64,000 bases of DNA from Streptomyces carminius (GCF_002794255.1 NZ_PGGW01000067.1:310001-374000); one strand, 5' to 3'. Positions 35,700-44,856 are shown, numbered from the stretch's first letter. Translations and numbers: made by a program. Notes: a model not told the origin generated them from the letters alone.

Positions 35700-37649
35700 T
35701 CAGCCGAACGGCGGAGGCTCGTGCCGGGGCCCGGCCGGCCCCCGGCCGGACAGCACCTCGCCGTACGCCTGCATGAGGTCCGGCAGCCGCAGCGTCGCCA
35801 GCTCCTCCCGGGAGGGCGGGCCCGGGCAGGCGGCCAGCCGCAGGTCGCGGTAGGCGCAGGACTTCTCGTACAGCGTGCGCAGGAAGCGGCCGTTGCCCAG
35901 TTCGTCGATCCAGCCCTGGTCCACCACATGACCGCTGATGCTGCGCAGCTCCTCCAGTGCCTCCTCGTCCCACCGGTCGCCGTTCTCGGCCGCCAGCACC
36001 TCGCCGATGGCGGTCAGCTCCAGCGGACGGTAGCTGGGGAAGTCCACCCGGGTGGTGAAGCGGGAGCCGAGGCCGGGGTTGACGGCCAGCAGCCGGTCCA
36101 TGCCCTCCGGATAGCCCGCCAGGATCACCACCAGCCGGTCCCGGTTGTCCTCGGCGCGCTTGAGCAGCACCTGGAGCGCCTCGTCGCCGTAGGCGTCGCC
36201 CTTGCCGTAGCCGGTGTTGGACAGGCTGTACGCCTCGTCCACGAACAGCACCCCGCCCAGCGCCGAGTCGATCAGCTCGTTCGCCTTCACCGCCGTCTGG
36301 CCCAGGAACTCGCCCACCAGATCGGCCCGCTGGGCCTCCACCAGGTGGTCGCCGCCCAGCAGGCCCAGCGCGTAGAACACCCTCCCGAGGATCCGGGCGA
36401 CGGTCGTCTTCCCCGTCCCCGAGGGGCCGGAGAAGACGAAGTGCCGCTTGGGCGGCTGGACCGGGAGCCCCTGCTCGGTGCGGAGCCGCGCCATGTGCAG
36501 CTGCGCGGACAGCGCCCGCACCTGCCGCTTGACCGGCTCCAGGCCGACCATGCGCTCCAGCTCCTCCATCGCGCGGGCCAGCAGTTCCTGATCGGCCGGC
36601 CCACTGGGGAAGCGTCCGGGCGCCCGCCGGCCGGCGGAGCCCGCCGACCGCTCCCTTTCGCCGCCGGCCGTCACCGGCACCGGCGGCACCGGTGCGGAAC
36701 CCGCCGCGCCGGGCCGCGGGCCGTCGCCGGCCGGGGCGGCGCCCTCCGCGCCGTCGGTGAGCACTCCGGTGCCGGCCGGCGGGCCCGTGAGGTCCGGGCC
36801 GCCGTCCGCGACCGCCACGGTGGTGACCGGCCCCGGCGCGTCACCCAGCCCGTCGCCGAGCCCGTCGCTCTCGGCGATGGCGGTCAGCCGGGCGGAGGTG
36901 TCCATGAACGCCGGGTCCACCCGGTACACCGCCCGGTACAGCGGCAGTGCCGCCGCGCTGCGCCCGGTGCCCTCCCGGGCCCGGGCCAGCCAGTAGCGCA
37001 GTTCCTTGCGCTGCGGCTGCTCGCTGCGGCAGCGCATCAGCGCGGCGGCCAGCAGCGGCTCGGCCTGGCCGTACATCTCCAGCCGCACCCGGGCCATCCC
37101 CGCGAACAGACTCGCCTCGATGCCCAGCAGCGGGTCGTCCACCAGCGGATCGGTGTGCCGCACCAGCAGCTCCCAGTCCTTGGCGAGGTAGGCGCGGCAG
37201 GCGTGCAGGAAGCGCACCTGGGGATCGGTCTCCACCGGCGGGCACTCGGCCAGGGCCCGGTCCAGCTCGGCGACGTGGCGGCCGTCCAGCCAGTGCGAGG
37301 CGTGCGCCAGCAGCAGGTCGCGCCCGCTCTCCAGCACCGGCTGCACCCACCAGCCCAGCCAGTACCAGGAGTTCAGCGGCTGCCCGTGGCGGGCCCGCTG
37401 CTCGCCGAAGCGGTCGCGGTGCTCGTACATGCGCAGCAGGGCGGTGGCGGTGTCCACGCGCAGGGCGTGCAGGCCCAGCCAGGCGTCGGCCATGCCCGGG
37501 TCGAGCCGTACGGCGGTACGGAACTCCTCCTCGGCGTGGACGTAGCCGCCCATGGTGTACGCGTCGACGCCGCGCAGCCAGGCCAGGTCGGCAGGGGCAT
37601 ACGGACCACCCCGGGTGTCCTGCGTGCCGTAGTCCATCACGTCCCCCAC
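35700..37649 (-). CDS. AAA-family ATPase with N-terminal TPR-like region (CbxX/CfqX, EccA-like)
   Basis: A 649-residue protein. Residues 1-250 form helical TPR-like repeats (DLAWLRGVDAYTMGGYVHAE, WLGLHALRVDTATALLRMYE). A Pro/Gly/Ala linker (about 255-335) leads to an AAA domain: Walker A GPSGTGKTTVARILG, Walker B LFVDEAYSL, sensor LVVILAGYPEG. The layout matches EccA and the CbxX branch that act as chaperones. EccA serves type VII secretion, and the two WXG100-like proteins at 5.7-8.4 kb are possible but distant clients. GTG 37649 was chosen; ATG 37637 also has a good ribosome site. Confidence 0.85.
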   Translation of the reverse strand: MGDVMDYGTQDTRGGPYAPADLAWLRGVDAYTMGGYVHAEEEFRTAVRLDPGMADAWLGLHALRVDTATALLRMYEHRDRFGEQRARHGQPLNSWYWLGWWVQPVLESGRDLLLAHASHWLDGRHVAELDRALAECPPVETDPQVRFLHACRAYLAKDWELLVRHTDPLVDDPLLGIEASLFAGMARVRLEMYGQAEPLLAAALMRCRSEQPQRKELRYWLARAREGTGRSAAALPLYRAVYRVDPAFMDTSARLTAIAESDGLGDGLGDAPGPVTTVAVADGGPDLTGPPAGTGVLTDGAEGAAPAGDGPRPGAAGSAPVPPVPVTAGGERERSAGSAGRRAPGRFPSGPADQELLARAMEELERMVGLEPVKRQVRALSAQLHMARLRTEQGLPVQPPKRHFVFSGPSGTGKTTVARILGRVFYALGLLGGDHLVEAQRADLVGEFLGQTAVKANELIDSALGGVLFVDEAYSLSNTGYGKGDAYGDEALQVLLKRAEDNRDRLVVILAGYPEGMDRLLAVNPGLGSRFTTRVDFPSYRPLELTAIGEVLAAENGDRWDEEALEELRSISGHVVDQGWIDELGNGRFLRTLYEKSCAYRDLRLAACPGPPSREELATLRLPDLMQAYGEVLSGRGPAGPRHEPPPFG

Positions 37650-38098
37650 GAAACATCCCCCGGTGGTCTGTGCCGGGCGGTCGGATCACCCGGCGGCGGT
37701 GGTGCTCAACTGGTCGGCTGCGGACGGAAGTTGCCACGGGCAACCGGGGAAGTCCCCGGAAAGCCGCGGCATTTGGCATGGTACCCGGGGCGCGGGGCCG
37801 GCCGTAGACGGCGTATGAGCAGGCCAGCGGGGGAGAGTGGACGAGGGAAGGCGTCCTGCGTGCCGAAGAGGTCACTGCGGGTGACCGGGCGCCGGGGGTG
37901 CGCGGGCAGAACGAAGCCCCCGATCACGGGGGAACAACCGGGGGCTTCGTGTAGTGAACGACCCTTCCAGGCCGTTCAGGGAGAACGTAGAACCTGGGCG
38001 GGGCGCCGGTCAAGCCGGTGGGGCGGAACACGCCCGTGAGCATGGCGGCGGTGCGTACGGCTGACGGTCCGTCACGGTGCGTACCGGTGCGGAGGCGT
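37650..38098. other. Intergenic region with hairpin element
   Basis: A 449-base gap between the AAA gene start and the end of the kinase gene, both on the minus strand. No protein-coding region is convincing. It holds the promoter of the AAA gene and the hairpin element at 37911-37950. Confidence 0.55.
37911..37950. terminator. Strong hairpin with a competing inner pairing
   Basis: ACGAAGCCCCCG (37911-37922) pairs exactly with CGGGGGCTTCGT (37939-37950). The CCCCCG can instead pair with CGGGGG at 37927-37932. A further weak hairpin (TGAACG with CGTTCA) follows. It may terminate kinase transcription or belong to a small RNA; the alternative pairings recall an attenuator. Confidence 0.6.
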
Positions 38099-38701
38099 TC
38101 ACGTCCGTCCCCGCGGCCCCGGCAGCAGTTCGAATCCGCCGGGCCGCTGCTGCACCAGGTGATCGGCGTACGGACGGGAGGGATCGGCGGCGAAGTGCCG
38201 CAGCTCCGCGCGCTCCCAGCCGTCCCAGAACCCCGCCAGCGCGGGCCCGTCCCGGCGCCGTCCACGTGCCCAGGACTCCCCGGGCGGCAGCTCCATCCAC
38301 AGCAGGCGGACCAGCTGGGGGCGCAGGGCGCGGCGCCCCGCGCCCACCCCTTCCACCAGCACCACGGGCGCGGGCGGCAGGACGCGCTCCCCGGTGAACA
38401 CCCGGCGCTCCCAGTCGTACACCCGGTGGCGGGCCGGCTCCCCGCGCGAGAACGGCGCGAGAACCTGCTCCAGGACCCGCCCGGTCCACTCGAAGAGGGC
38501 GCCGTGACTGGCCAGGTCGTCCAGATGGAGCACCGGCGCCCCGCCCAGCTCCCCGGCCAGCCGCCCGGCGAACGTGCTCTTGCCGGACCCGGCGTGCCCG
38601 TCCACCGCGACCAGCCGCACCGGGCCGCACGACGGCGGCAGCGCGCGCAGCCGCCGGGCCAGGGCGGCGGGAGTGCCCAGGGCACCGGAGCCGGGTCTCA
38701 C
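38099..38701 (-). CDS. Uridine kinase-like P-loop protein
   Basis: A 200-residue P-loop kinase-like protein. Walker A is VAVDGHAGSGKSTFAGRLAG (about residues 26-45), then a catalytic Asp pair in VLHLDDLASHG and VVLVEGVGAGRR. The layout matches uridine kinase/phosphoribulokinase-like proteins, with the C-terminal WARGRRRDGPALAGFWDGWE typical of a Streptomyces group of unknown substrate. GTG 38701 was chosen because the family starts near here; the upstream extension is low-complexity. Confidence 0.75.
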   Translation of the reverse strand: MRPGSGALGTPAALARRLRALPPSCGPVRLVAVDGHAGSGKSTFAGRLAGELGGAPVLHLDDLASHGALFEWTGRVLEQVLAPFSRGEPARHRVYDWERRVFTGERVLPPAPVVLVEGVGAGRRALRPQLVRLLWMELPPGESWARGRRRDGPALAGFWDGWERAELRHFAADPSRPYADHLVQQRPGGFELLPGPRGRT

Positions 38702-38865
38702 CCCGACAGCGTACGGCCGCCCGCCCACCCCGGCGGCCGGGGCCGGCGGCGGCCTGCTCCGTTCGGACCGTGCCGCTGGCCCGGGCCCCGCGGCGGCGGC
38801 AGGATTGTGGACGCGCGCCGACCACGCGCACACACCGACCGCCGAAGGACCGGGGGCCCGCCGCC

Positions 38866-40248
38866 ATGACCGCCAGCAGACCCGCCACCCGCCGCACCGT
38901 GCTCGCCGCCGCCCTCGCCGCGGCGGCGACCGCGGCCCCCCTGAGCGCCCCGACCGCCGCCTCGTCCGCCGCCGTGCCGTCCGGAGCCCGCTCCGCCCGT
39001 CCGTCCGGCGGCTCCACCGTGGACTACCGCGCCTGGACCTCCCTGTCCGACTGGCGCACCGGCACCGGGGAGGGCACCCGGCCGGTGGCCGGCCCGCGCC
39101 CCGGCCTCACGCTCGCCGCCCCCGTGGGAACCACCGACCACACCGACCCCCACACCGGCCGCACCGCCCCCTGGGAATACGCCGTGTGGACCTCCCCCGC
39201 GCACACCCTGCCGGTGCCCGCGGGCGAGCTGGTCGCCTCCTGGAACGCGCACACCCCCGCCGGCACCTGGATCCGGATCGAACTGCGCGGCACCTACACC
39301 GACGGCACCCACACCCCCTGGTACACCATGGGCGTCTGGGCCTTTGGTGACGCCGACATCCGCCGCGCCTCCGTGGACGGCCAGAGCGACGGCGTCTCCA
39401 CCGTCCGGACCGACACCCTCACGGTCGACGACACCTCCGCCGGCCCGCGGCTGGCCGCCTACCGGCTGCGCGTCACCCTCCTCCGCACCCCGGGTGCCGA
39501 CATCGCACCCACCGTCTGGCGCCTGGGCGCCATGGGCTCCGACGTCCCCGGCCGCTTCGAGGTTCCGCCCTCCGTGCCGGGTGTGGCCACGGGCGTCGAA
39601 CTGGACGTCCCCCGCTACTCGCAGAACGTCCACATCGGCCGCTACCCCGAGTACGACAACGGCGGCGAGGCCTGGTGCAGCCCCACCTCCACCCAGATGA
39701 TCGTCGAGTACTGGGGGCGCGGGCCCACCGCCGAGGACCTGGCCTGGGTGCGGCCCGGCTACTCCGACCCCCAGGTCTGCCACGCCGCCCGCCACACCTA
39801 CGACCACCAGTACGCCGGCTGCGGCAACTGGCCGTTCAACACCGCCTACGCTGCCACCTACCGCGGCATGCAGGGCCTCGTCACCCGGCTGGACTCCCTC
39901 ACCGACGCCGAACGCCTGATCCGCGCGGGCATCCCGCTGATCACCTCCCAGTCCTTCCTGGCCGCCGAGCTCGACGGCGCGGGCTACGGGACGGCGGGCC
40001 ACCTGATGACCGTCATCGGCTTCACGGCGGACGGCGACGTCATCGCCAACGACCCGGCGGCCGACAGCAACGCGGCCGTCCGCCGCGTCTACAAGCGGAG
40101 GCAGTTCGAGAACATCTGGTTGCGCACCAGGCGCTACAACGAGAAAGGCCAGGTCAGAAGCGGCACGGGAGGCATCTGCTACGTGGTCTTCCCCGTGAAG
40201 CCGGCACCGAGTCAGCACCGCGTCCTGCGATCGCTGAGCATCCGCTGA
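38866..40248 (+). CDS. Secreted C39-like peptidase (Tat substrate)
   Basis: A 460-residue exported protein. The N-terminus RPATRRTVLAAALAAAATAA is a twin-arginine signal. Residues about 50-235 form a beta-rich domain (WIRIELRGTYTDGTHTPWYT). The C39-type papain-fold domain follows: Cys in GGEAWCSPTSTQMIVEYWG, His in AGHLMTVIGF and Asp in IANDPAADS. Cys-rich HTYDHQYAGCGNW is inside it. It is probably an extracellular cysteine peptidase or amidase; the substrate is unknown. Confidence 0.85.
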   Translation: MTASRPATRRTVLAAALAAAATAAPLSAPTAASSAAVPSGARSARPSGGSTVDYRAWTSLSDWRTGTGEGTRPVAGPRPGLTLAAPVGTTDHTDPHTGRTAPWEYAVWTSPAHTLPVPAGELVASWNAHTPAGTWIRIELRGTYTDGTHTPWYTMGVWAFGDADIRRASVDGQSDGVSTVRTDTLTVDDTSAGPRLAAYRLRVTLLRTPGADIAPTVWRLGAMGSDVPGRFEVPPSVPGVATGVELDVPRYSQNVHIGRYPEYDNGGEAWCSPTSTQMIVEYWGRGPTAEDLAWVRPGYSDPQVCHAARHTYDHQYAGCGNWPFNTAYAATYRGMQGLVTRLDSLTDAERLIRAGIPLITSQSFLAAELDGAGYGTAGHLMTVIGFTADGDVIANDPAADSNAAVRRVYKRRQFENIWLRTRRYNEKGQVRSGTGGICYVVFPVKPAPSQHRVLRSLSIR

Positions 40249-40379
40249 CCTTCTGAGACACCCACCACCACCGCCCCCGGGGACCTGAGGGCCGGTGCCC
40301 GCCGCCGTCCCGGACCGGTCACGGGCCGCCGCCGGTGTGCCGCTCGACACATGGCGGAACCTCCCGCGGCCGCGGAGAC

Positions 40380-40402
40380 TCCTACCGCCCGGGGCGGTAG
40401 GA
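40380..40402 (+). terminator. Terminator-like hairpin after the C39-like gene
   Basis: TCCTACCGCC (40380-40389) pairs perfectly with GGCGGTAGGA (40393-40402) around CGG. It is 131 bases after the peptidase stop and 67 before the next start. Confidence 0.6.
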
Positions 40403-40468
40403 ACGGGCGCCGCCCGTGCCCGCCCCGGCCCGTGCCGAGCGGGTCACCGGTCCGACGGGGATGTCGAA

Positions 40469-41467
40469 GTGCTGATCTACGTGCTGGCTGCTGTAGCGCT
40501 GCTTCTTTTCGTCATCGGTGTGGCGACCGATCTGCGGCGGTTCAGCAACGCCGTCTTCCTGGGACTCTCCCTGGCCCTGCCGGGAGTGGGCCTCGTCGCC
40601 GAGTTCGTCGAGGCGTCCCCCGAGCCGTACTTCACTCCCGTCGCGCTGTCCTTCCTGGCGCTGCTGACCCTCGCCGTCCTCCTGCTGCTCTGCTATCTGC
40701 TGGCCAACGGCGTGCAGATGCTCCGCAGAGAAGGCATGCGCCCGGGGAACGTGCTCCCGCTGCTGGCCGGCCTCTGCGTCCTCGCCGTCGTCGGACTGCT
40801 GCTCCTGGTGATCACCGGGCAGTCGGAGATCCTGGCGGTCGTCTTCGGCCTCACGGCCCTGGTGACCGTCTACTTCGTGTTCCTGTTCACCTGCTTCGTG
40901 GTGTACGGGTCCCTCTACGGACGGCTGAGGGTTCGGGGCGACCTGGACTACGTGGTCGTGCTCGGGTCCGGGCTGGTCGAGGGGAACCGGGTGCCGCCGC
41001 TGCTGGCCGGCCGGCTGGACAGGGCGCGCGCCGTGTACGAGGCGCAGGCGGCCCGCGGGAACGCGCCGGTGCTGATCACCTCCGGCGGCCAGGGCCCGGA
41101 CGAGGACCTCCCCGAGGCGCACGCGATGGCCGCCTACCTGACCGACCGGGGCCTGCCCGCCGAGCACGTCCTGCGGGAGGACGCCTCCCGTACCACCGAG
41201 GAGAACCTCCGCAACAGCAGGGCCATCATGGAGGGGGCCAGGGCCGACTACCGCTGCGCGGTGGTGACCAGCAACTTCCACGTCTTCCGCGCCGCGATCC
41301 TCGCCCGGGCCACGGGCGTACGGGGGCAGGTGCTCGGCTCGCCCACGGCCAGGTACTTCTGGCTCAGCGCCACGCTCAGGGAGTTCGCCGCGGTCATCCT
41401 CTCGGACAAGGCGGTCAACGCCGCCGCCTGTCTGCTGCTCGCCCAGCAGTTCCTGGTGGCGCTCTGA
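40469..41467 (+). CDS. Membrane protein with YdcF/SanA (DUF218) domain
   Basis: A 332-residue protein. About five hydrophobic helices occupy residues 1-150 (LIYVLAAVALLLFVIGVATD; LLLLVITGQSEILAVVFGL). The DUF218 domain follows (DYVVVLGSGLVEGNRVPPLL, LITSGGQGPDEDLPEAHAM, TTEENLRNSRAIM, VVTSNFHVFRAAI). The family is linked to envelope integrity or cyclic-enterobacterial-antigen-like glycan control; its reaction is uncertain. GTG 40469 follows GGGGAT; the frame is open further upstream without membrane character. Confidence 0.85.
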   Translation: MLIYVLAAVALLLFVIGVATDLRRFSNAVFLGLSLALPGVGLVAEFVEASPEPYFTPVALSFLALLTLAVLLLLCYLLANGVQMLRREGMRPGNVLPLLAGLCVLAVVGLLLLVITGQSEILAVVFGLTALVTVYFVFLFTCFVVYGSLYGRLRVRGDLDYVVVLGSGLVEGNRVPPLLAGRLDRARAVYEAQAARGNAPVLITSGGQGPDEDLPEAHAMAAYLTDRGLPAEHVLREDASRTTEENLRNSRAIMEGARADYRCAVVTSNFHVFRAAILARATGVRGQVLGSPTARYFWLSATLREFAAVILSDKAVNAAACLLLAQQFLVAL

Positions 41468-41486
41468 CGGAAGGTGCCCGCCCACG

Positions 41487-41511
41487 GGAGGGGGCGCCCT
41501 CCGCCCCCTCC
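41487..41511. terminator. Terminator between convergent genes
   Basis: GGAGGGGGCG (41487-41496) pairs perfectly with CGCCCCCTCC (41502-41511), loop CCCTC, 20 bases after the YdcF-like stop. Confidence 0.7.
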
Positions 41512-41694
41512 GGACCGTGCGTCCGTTCACCTTCTCGGAAAACCGTGCCAAGCGGCACAACCGCAGACGCAGCCGTGGGCGGTACGCCCGCCCGGGGCAA
41601 AACCAGCACGGCCGGGCGTGGCGGCGGTCTCCCGCGGTGCGTCGACCACTTCGGGCCGCGCCGGGAGACCTTCCCGACAGGGAGGTCGATGCCC

Positions 41695-42480
41695 TCACCC
41701 GCCACCGCCGATTGGCGGCCTCCGGCCCGGGGCGGCGCCGGGGGCACCCGGGCGGGACGGAGCGGACGGGGTGGAGGAGCTGGTTCTCCCGCCGTCCGCT
41801 GTATGCCGAAGCGCGCGGTCGCACGCCCGGAGGGTGCCGCGGTGCACCGCGCGGGCGATGCGGGCTCCCCACCGGGAACGGGGGCCCGCGAACGGTTCGG
41901 CCGCCCGGCCGGGAAGCGGGTGCGGGGCGGCGACGCACACGGCGTCGGTGGGGGTGCCGGAGGCGTCGATTCCGGCGTCCCGCAGGGCCTGCACCTTGGC
42001 CTCGGTCGCGGTGGCGACGGCGTTGACCAGCGCGGCGTCGGAGAGCGGGACGGGGACGGACACCACGATGTTGATCGTCCCGGCGGGTGGTGCCCCGGTG
42101 TGTGCGGGGGCCGGGTCGGCGGCCCAGCCGCGCACCCCGATTCCGGCGGTCACCAGTGCCTCCACCCCCTCGTCCGAGGCCCGGCAGCGGTCGCGGACCG
42201 GGGCGGCCGTCATCAGTCCGACCCCGGGCCCCGACACTCCGGCACGGGCGGCCAGCCCGGCCAGGTGTGCCGCGGGGTCCAGCCGCCGGTAGCCGGGCGG
42301 CACCTGCGCGTTGAGCACCCAGCCGCGTTCGCCGAGGCCGCCGCCCAGCAGGGCGCTGGAGATCATGCGGCGGCCTCCTCCGGGGACCCACAGCAACAGG
42401 GGCCAGTCGCCGCCGGTTTCGGTGCGCGACAGCAGCGGGAGGTCGCCCAGATCGGACAGGCCGGAGAGGGTGAGCGGCAT
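41695..42480 (-). CDS. cbiZ: Adenosylcobinamide amidohydrolase
   Basis: A 261-residue CbiZ-family enzyme (RRMISSALLGGGLGERGWVL; VGLMTAAPVRDRC; INIVVSVPVPLSDAALVNAV; TPTDAVCVAAP). CbiZ cuts the aminopropanol side chain of salvaged adenosylcobinamide, letting it re-enter B12 synthesis as cobyric acid. It stands alone here, without other cob genes and without a cobalamin riboswitch that I can see upstream. The C-terminal 60 residues are Arg/Ser/Gly-rich and poorly conserved. ATG 42480 is supported by the family start. Confidence 0.85.
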   Translation of the reverse strand: MPLTLSGLSDLGDLPLLSRTETGGDWPLLLWVPGGGRRMISSALLGGGLGERGWVLNAQVPPGYRRLDPAAHLAGLAARAGVSGPGVGLMTAAPVRDRCRASDEGVEALVTAGIGVRGWAADPAPAHTGAPPAGTINIVVSVPVPLSDAALVNAVATATEAKVQALRDAGIDASGTPTDAVCVAAPHPLPGRAAEPFAGPRSRWGARIARAVHRGTLRACDRALRHTADGGRTSSSTPSAPSRPGAPGAAPGRRPPIGGGG

Positions 42481-42857
42481 TGCCGCACTCTAGCCACGTC
42501 CTGGAAGGAGCCCGCCGCCGCCCCGTCCTTCGGGTGCCGGGGCCGGCCGGGGGAGCACACCCGGTGCCGGGCCGGCGAAGGCTCGCCCCGCTCACCGCCC
42601 CGGGAAGCGCTCCGTCCGGTCACTGCCGGGCGGCGCTCCCGTGCCGTGTCGGCCGAGAACCCGGGCAGGACCGACCGCGGGTGGCCTCCGGTCGGGGGTG
42701 CCCCCGGCGCCAGGATGCCTCACCGCCGGGCGGGGCTTCGCCGACGCGGCATTCGGCGCTCGGCGCTCGGCACTCGGCGCCCGTGCCCCGGACCTGCGCG
42801 GCGGGCGGGAGGGGCGGGAGGTGGCCGGCTGTCCGGTGCCCCGGTGTGGCCCGAACG
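42481..42857. other. Intergenic region, no gene seen
   Basis: No convincing gene. A short imperfect tandem repeat based on CGGCGCTCGG/CACTCGG lies near 42750-42780. The promoter of cbiZ should be at the left side. Confidence 0.5.
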
Positions 42858-42894
42858 GCGCGGCCCCGCCCCGGAGACCGGGACGGGGCCGCGC
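42858..42894 (-). terminator. Terminator of the SGNH lipase gene
   Basis: A 17-bp stem (42858-42874 with 42878-42894) with one G-U wobble when read on the minus strand and a 3-base loop, 74 bases after the lipase stop. Confidence 0.75.
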
Positions 42895-42967
42895 GGGTCA
42901 TGGCTCACGCGGTAGGAGGCGGCCGGGCGCTGCGGGGACGGGCGGGTGCGCCCGTCCCACCGCTGCC

Positions 42968-43873
42968 TCACGGCTGCCGCAGCGCCTCGGCGGTGTGCAG
43001 GGCGACGAAGAAGTGCCCCAGGACGTTGGGGTGCGCGGACAGGTCGCCGACCGGCATCAGGGGCTCGTACCACCGCTTGTCCTGCGGCCGGCACATGTCG
43101 TGCCCCTCCGACACCTTGTAGGCGTCGACGTAGACGGCCCCGGCTTCGCGGGCCTCCTCGGCGAGCATGGTGTTCAGCTTCCTGGTGGTGGCGTCCAGGT
43201 AGGTCACGTCGCCCTTGGCCAGGGGCACGGTGGAGGGGTCGCAGATGTCGCCCTCGGCGGGGAACAGCGCGGGGTAGCCGACCAGGGCGACGCGCGCGCC
43301 GGGGCTGCGCCGGTCGATGTCGGTGAGCATCGAGTCGATGCGGTCCCGCAGCGTGGCGATGCCCGTCTCCAGCTGGTCGGCGCCGCCGCTGGTGAGCTGG
43401 TCGCGGCAGGGGCTGCCCGCGCGGTCGCCCAGCCCGGCGATGACGCACTGCTGCAGGACGCGGGTGAAGCCGAGGTCGTTGCCGCCGATGGTGACGCTGA
43501 CCAGGTCGGTCTCCTCGGTCAGGGCGTCGAGCTGCGGGGCGGCCGCGGTGCTCTGCGTGTTCCACAGGTCCCGGGTGGTGGCGCCGCTGCAGCTGACGTC
43601 CTTGAACTCGACGTCCAGGCCGACGGCGTGCTCGAGGGCGGCGGCGGTGATGCCGGGGTAGTTGGACCGGGAGCGTCCGCAGGCCTCGTCCGCCTCGGGG
43701 GTGATGCCCGGGCCGGAGGCGTAGGAGTCGCCCAGGGCGACGTACTGGACGGGGGAGCCGGCGGCGATGGCCGGAAGTGTCCCGGCGGAGAGCAGGGACG
43801 CCGAGGCGGCGAGCACCGCGGCCGTGGCCGCGGTGCGTCTGGTCGCCGTCGTGCGGCGCTTGGAACGGGTCAT
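42968..43873 (-). CDS. Secreted SGNH/GDSL lipase
   Basis: A 301-residue extracellular esterase. Basic n-region RSKRRTTATRR and hydrophobic TAAVLAASASLLSAG form a signal peptide, cleaved near AIAAGS. Block I is ALGDSYASGPG with nucleophile Ser50, block III is TIGGNDLGF, and block V is LSAHPNVLGH with the catalytic His. Cys pairs (EACGRS/VSCSG, QQCV/PCRD, DICD/DMCR) match the three disulfides of Streptomyces GDSL lipases. ATG 43873 gives the usual N-terminus. Confidence 0.92.
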   Translation of the reverse strand: MTRSKRRTTATRRTAATAAVLAASASLLSAGTLPAIAAGSPVQYVALGDSYASGPGITPEADEACGRSRSNYPGITAAALEHAVGLDVEFKDVSCSGATTRDLWNTQSTAAAPQLDALTEETDLVSVTIGGNDLGFTRVLQQCVIAGLGDRAGSPCRDQLTSGGADQLETGIATLRDRIDSMLTDIDRRSPGARVALVGYPALFPAEGDICDPSTVPLAKGDVTYLDATTRKLNTMLAEEAREAGAVYVDAYKVSEGHDMCRPQDKRWYEPLMPVGDLSAHPNVLGHFFVALHTAEALRQP

Positions 43874-44217
43874 GTCGTCTCCGTCGCAGAGTGGTCGGTC
43901 GCGCGGGGCGCGGCGCGCCCGGCCGGGAAGATCACCTCCGACGTCCGCGCGTTCCACGATCCCCGCACCGAAGTGCCGTGGGACACGGCTCAGTTGGCGG
44001 GCAGGCCGGACACGGCGGGTGGCCGGGACGTGCCGGGTGAACCGGCACGTCCCGGCCACCCGGGCCGGTCCGGGCGCCGGGGCGCGGCTCCCGGCTCTCC
44101 CCGGCCGGGCGGAAACCGCTGTTCCGGACGGGTTTTCAAGAACCGGGAGAATTCCTCGGTTTGGATCTCCCGAGCATGGCAATGCGGTTCTGTGAAGACG
44201 ACAGAAGGGAACCGAAA

Positions 44218-44490
44218 ATGGGCATCATCGCGTGGATTCTGATAGGTCTTCTCGCCGGGCTGATCGCCAAGGCGATCATGCCGGGCAAGGACCCCGGCGG
44301 TCTCCTCGTCACCACGCTGCTCGGTATCGTCGGTGGTCTTCTCGGCGGTTTCCTCGGAAAGGTGGTTTTCGGCGTCGACTCGATCGACGGATTCTTCGAA
44401 CTGTCCACCTGGATCGCCGCCATCATCGGCTCGGTCATCGTTCTCGCCGTCTACCGTGCGGTGACCGGACGCAGCCGCGCCCACGCCTGA
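44218..44490 (+). CDS. GlsB/YeaQ/YmgE-family stress-response membrane protein
   Basis: A 90-residue protein with three hydrophobic helices (IIAWILIGLLAGLIAKAIMP, VTTLLGIVGGLLGGFLGK, TWIAAIIGSVIVLAVYRAV) and the family hallmark GKDPGGLLVTTLLGIVGG. Such transglycosylase-associated membrane proteins are induced by stress; their role is unclear. ATG 44218 was chosen because the upstream codons are not family-like. Confidence 0.88.
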   Translation: MGIIAWILIGLLAGLIAKAIMPGKDPGGLLVTTLLGIVGGLLGGFLGKVVFGVDSIDGFFELSTWIAAIIGSVIVLAVYRAVTGRSRAHA

Positions 44491-44627
44491 CCCGGACTCC
44501 GGGCACGCGGTGCTGCCCGGCAGGCGGGCCTGACCCCGCGGCAGCCAACCGACCGGCGGCGTTACCGTCACCGGCGTCTGCGGAACGCCGCCGCCGGTCC
44601 GTTCCGCGCACGGTACAGGTCCCACCG

Positions 44628-44665
44628 CCCCCGGTGGTCCGCTCCACTGAGCGGACCACCGGGGG
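44628..44665 (+). terminator. Terminator after the GlsB-like gene
   Basis: A perfect 17-bp stem (CCCCCGGTGGTCCGCTC at 44628-44644 with 44649-44665), loop CACT, 137 bases downstream of the stop. Confidence 0.75.
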
Positions 44666-44781
44666 CCGCGTGTGTCACGGTGCGGAAAACCGCCCGGTGC
44701 TCTCCGCCGGGGCGGGCGTCCCGGTTCGCGGGCAGCGGGCGGAGAAAACGGACAGCGGGTGGAAGGAGAGAGGAGGGGGGG

Positions 44782-44856
44782 ATGGAATTCTGCTTACCGG
44801 TGCCGGGGATTTCGGCGCCCAAGGCGGGGAATTACCGGCCCGGTGAAGGGCGGTGA
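44782..44856 (+). CDS. Possible 24-residue small ORF with a TTA codon
   Basis: ATG 44782 is preceded by the very strong site GGAGGGGGG and opens a 24-codon frame reading MEFCLPVPGISAPKAGNYRP. The fifth codon (44794-44796) is TTA, rare in this genome type. Nothing downstream on this strand is close enough to be led by it. It could be a small peptide, a leader or chance. Confidence 0.3.
   Translation: MEFCLPVPGISAPKAGNYRPGEGR

Noticed and set aside
37700-37960. A possible tRNA gene or known small RNA class near the hairpin
   Set aside because: No cloverleaf, T-loop or acceptor stem could be drawn. I also could not match it to the 6C RNA pattern, so it is reported only as a hairpin element.
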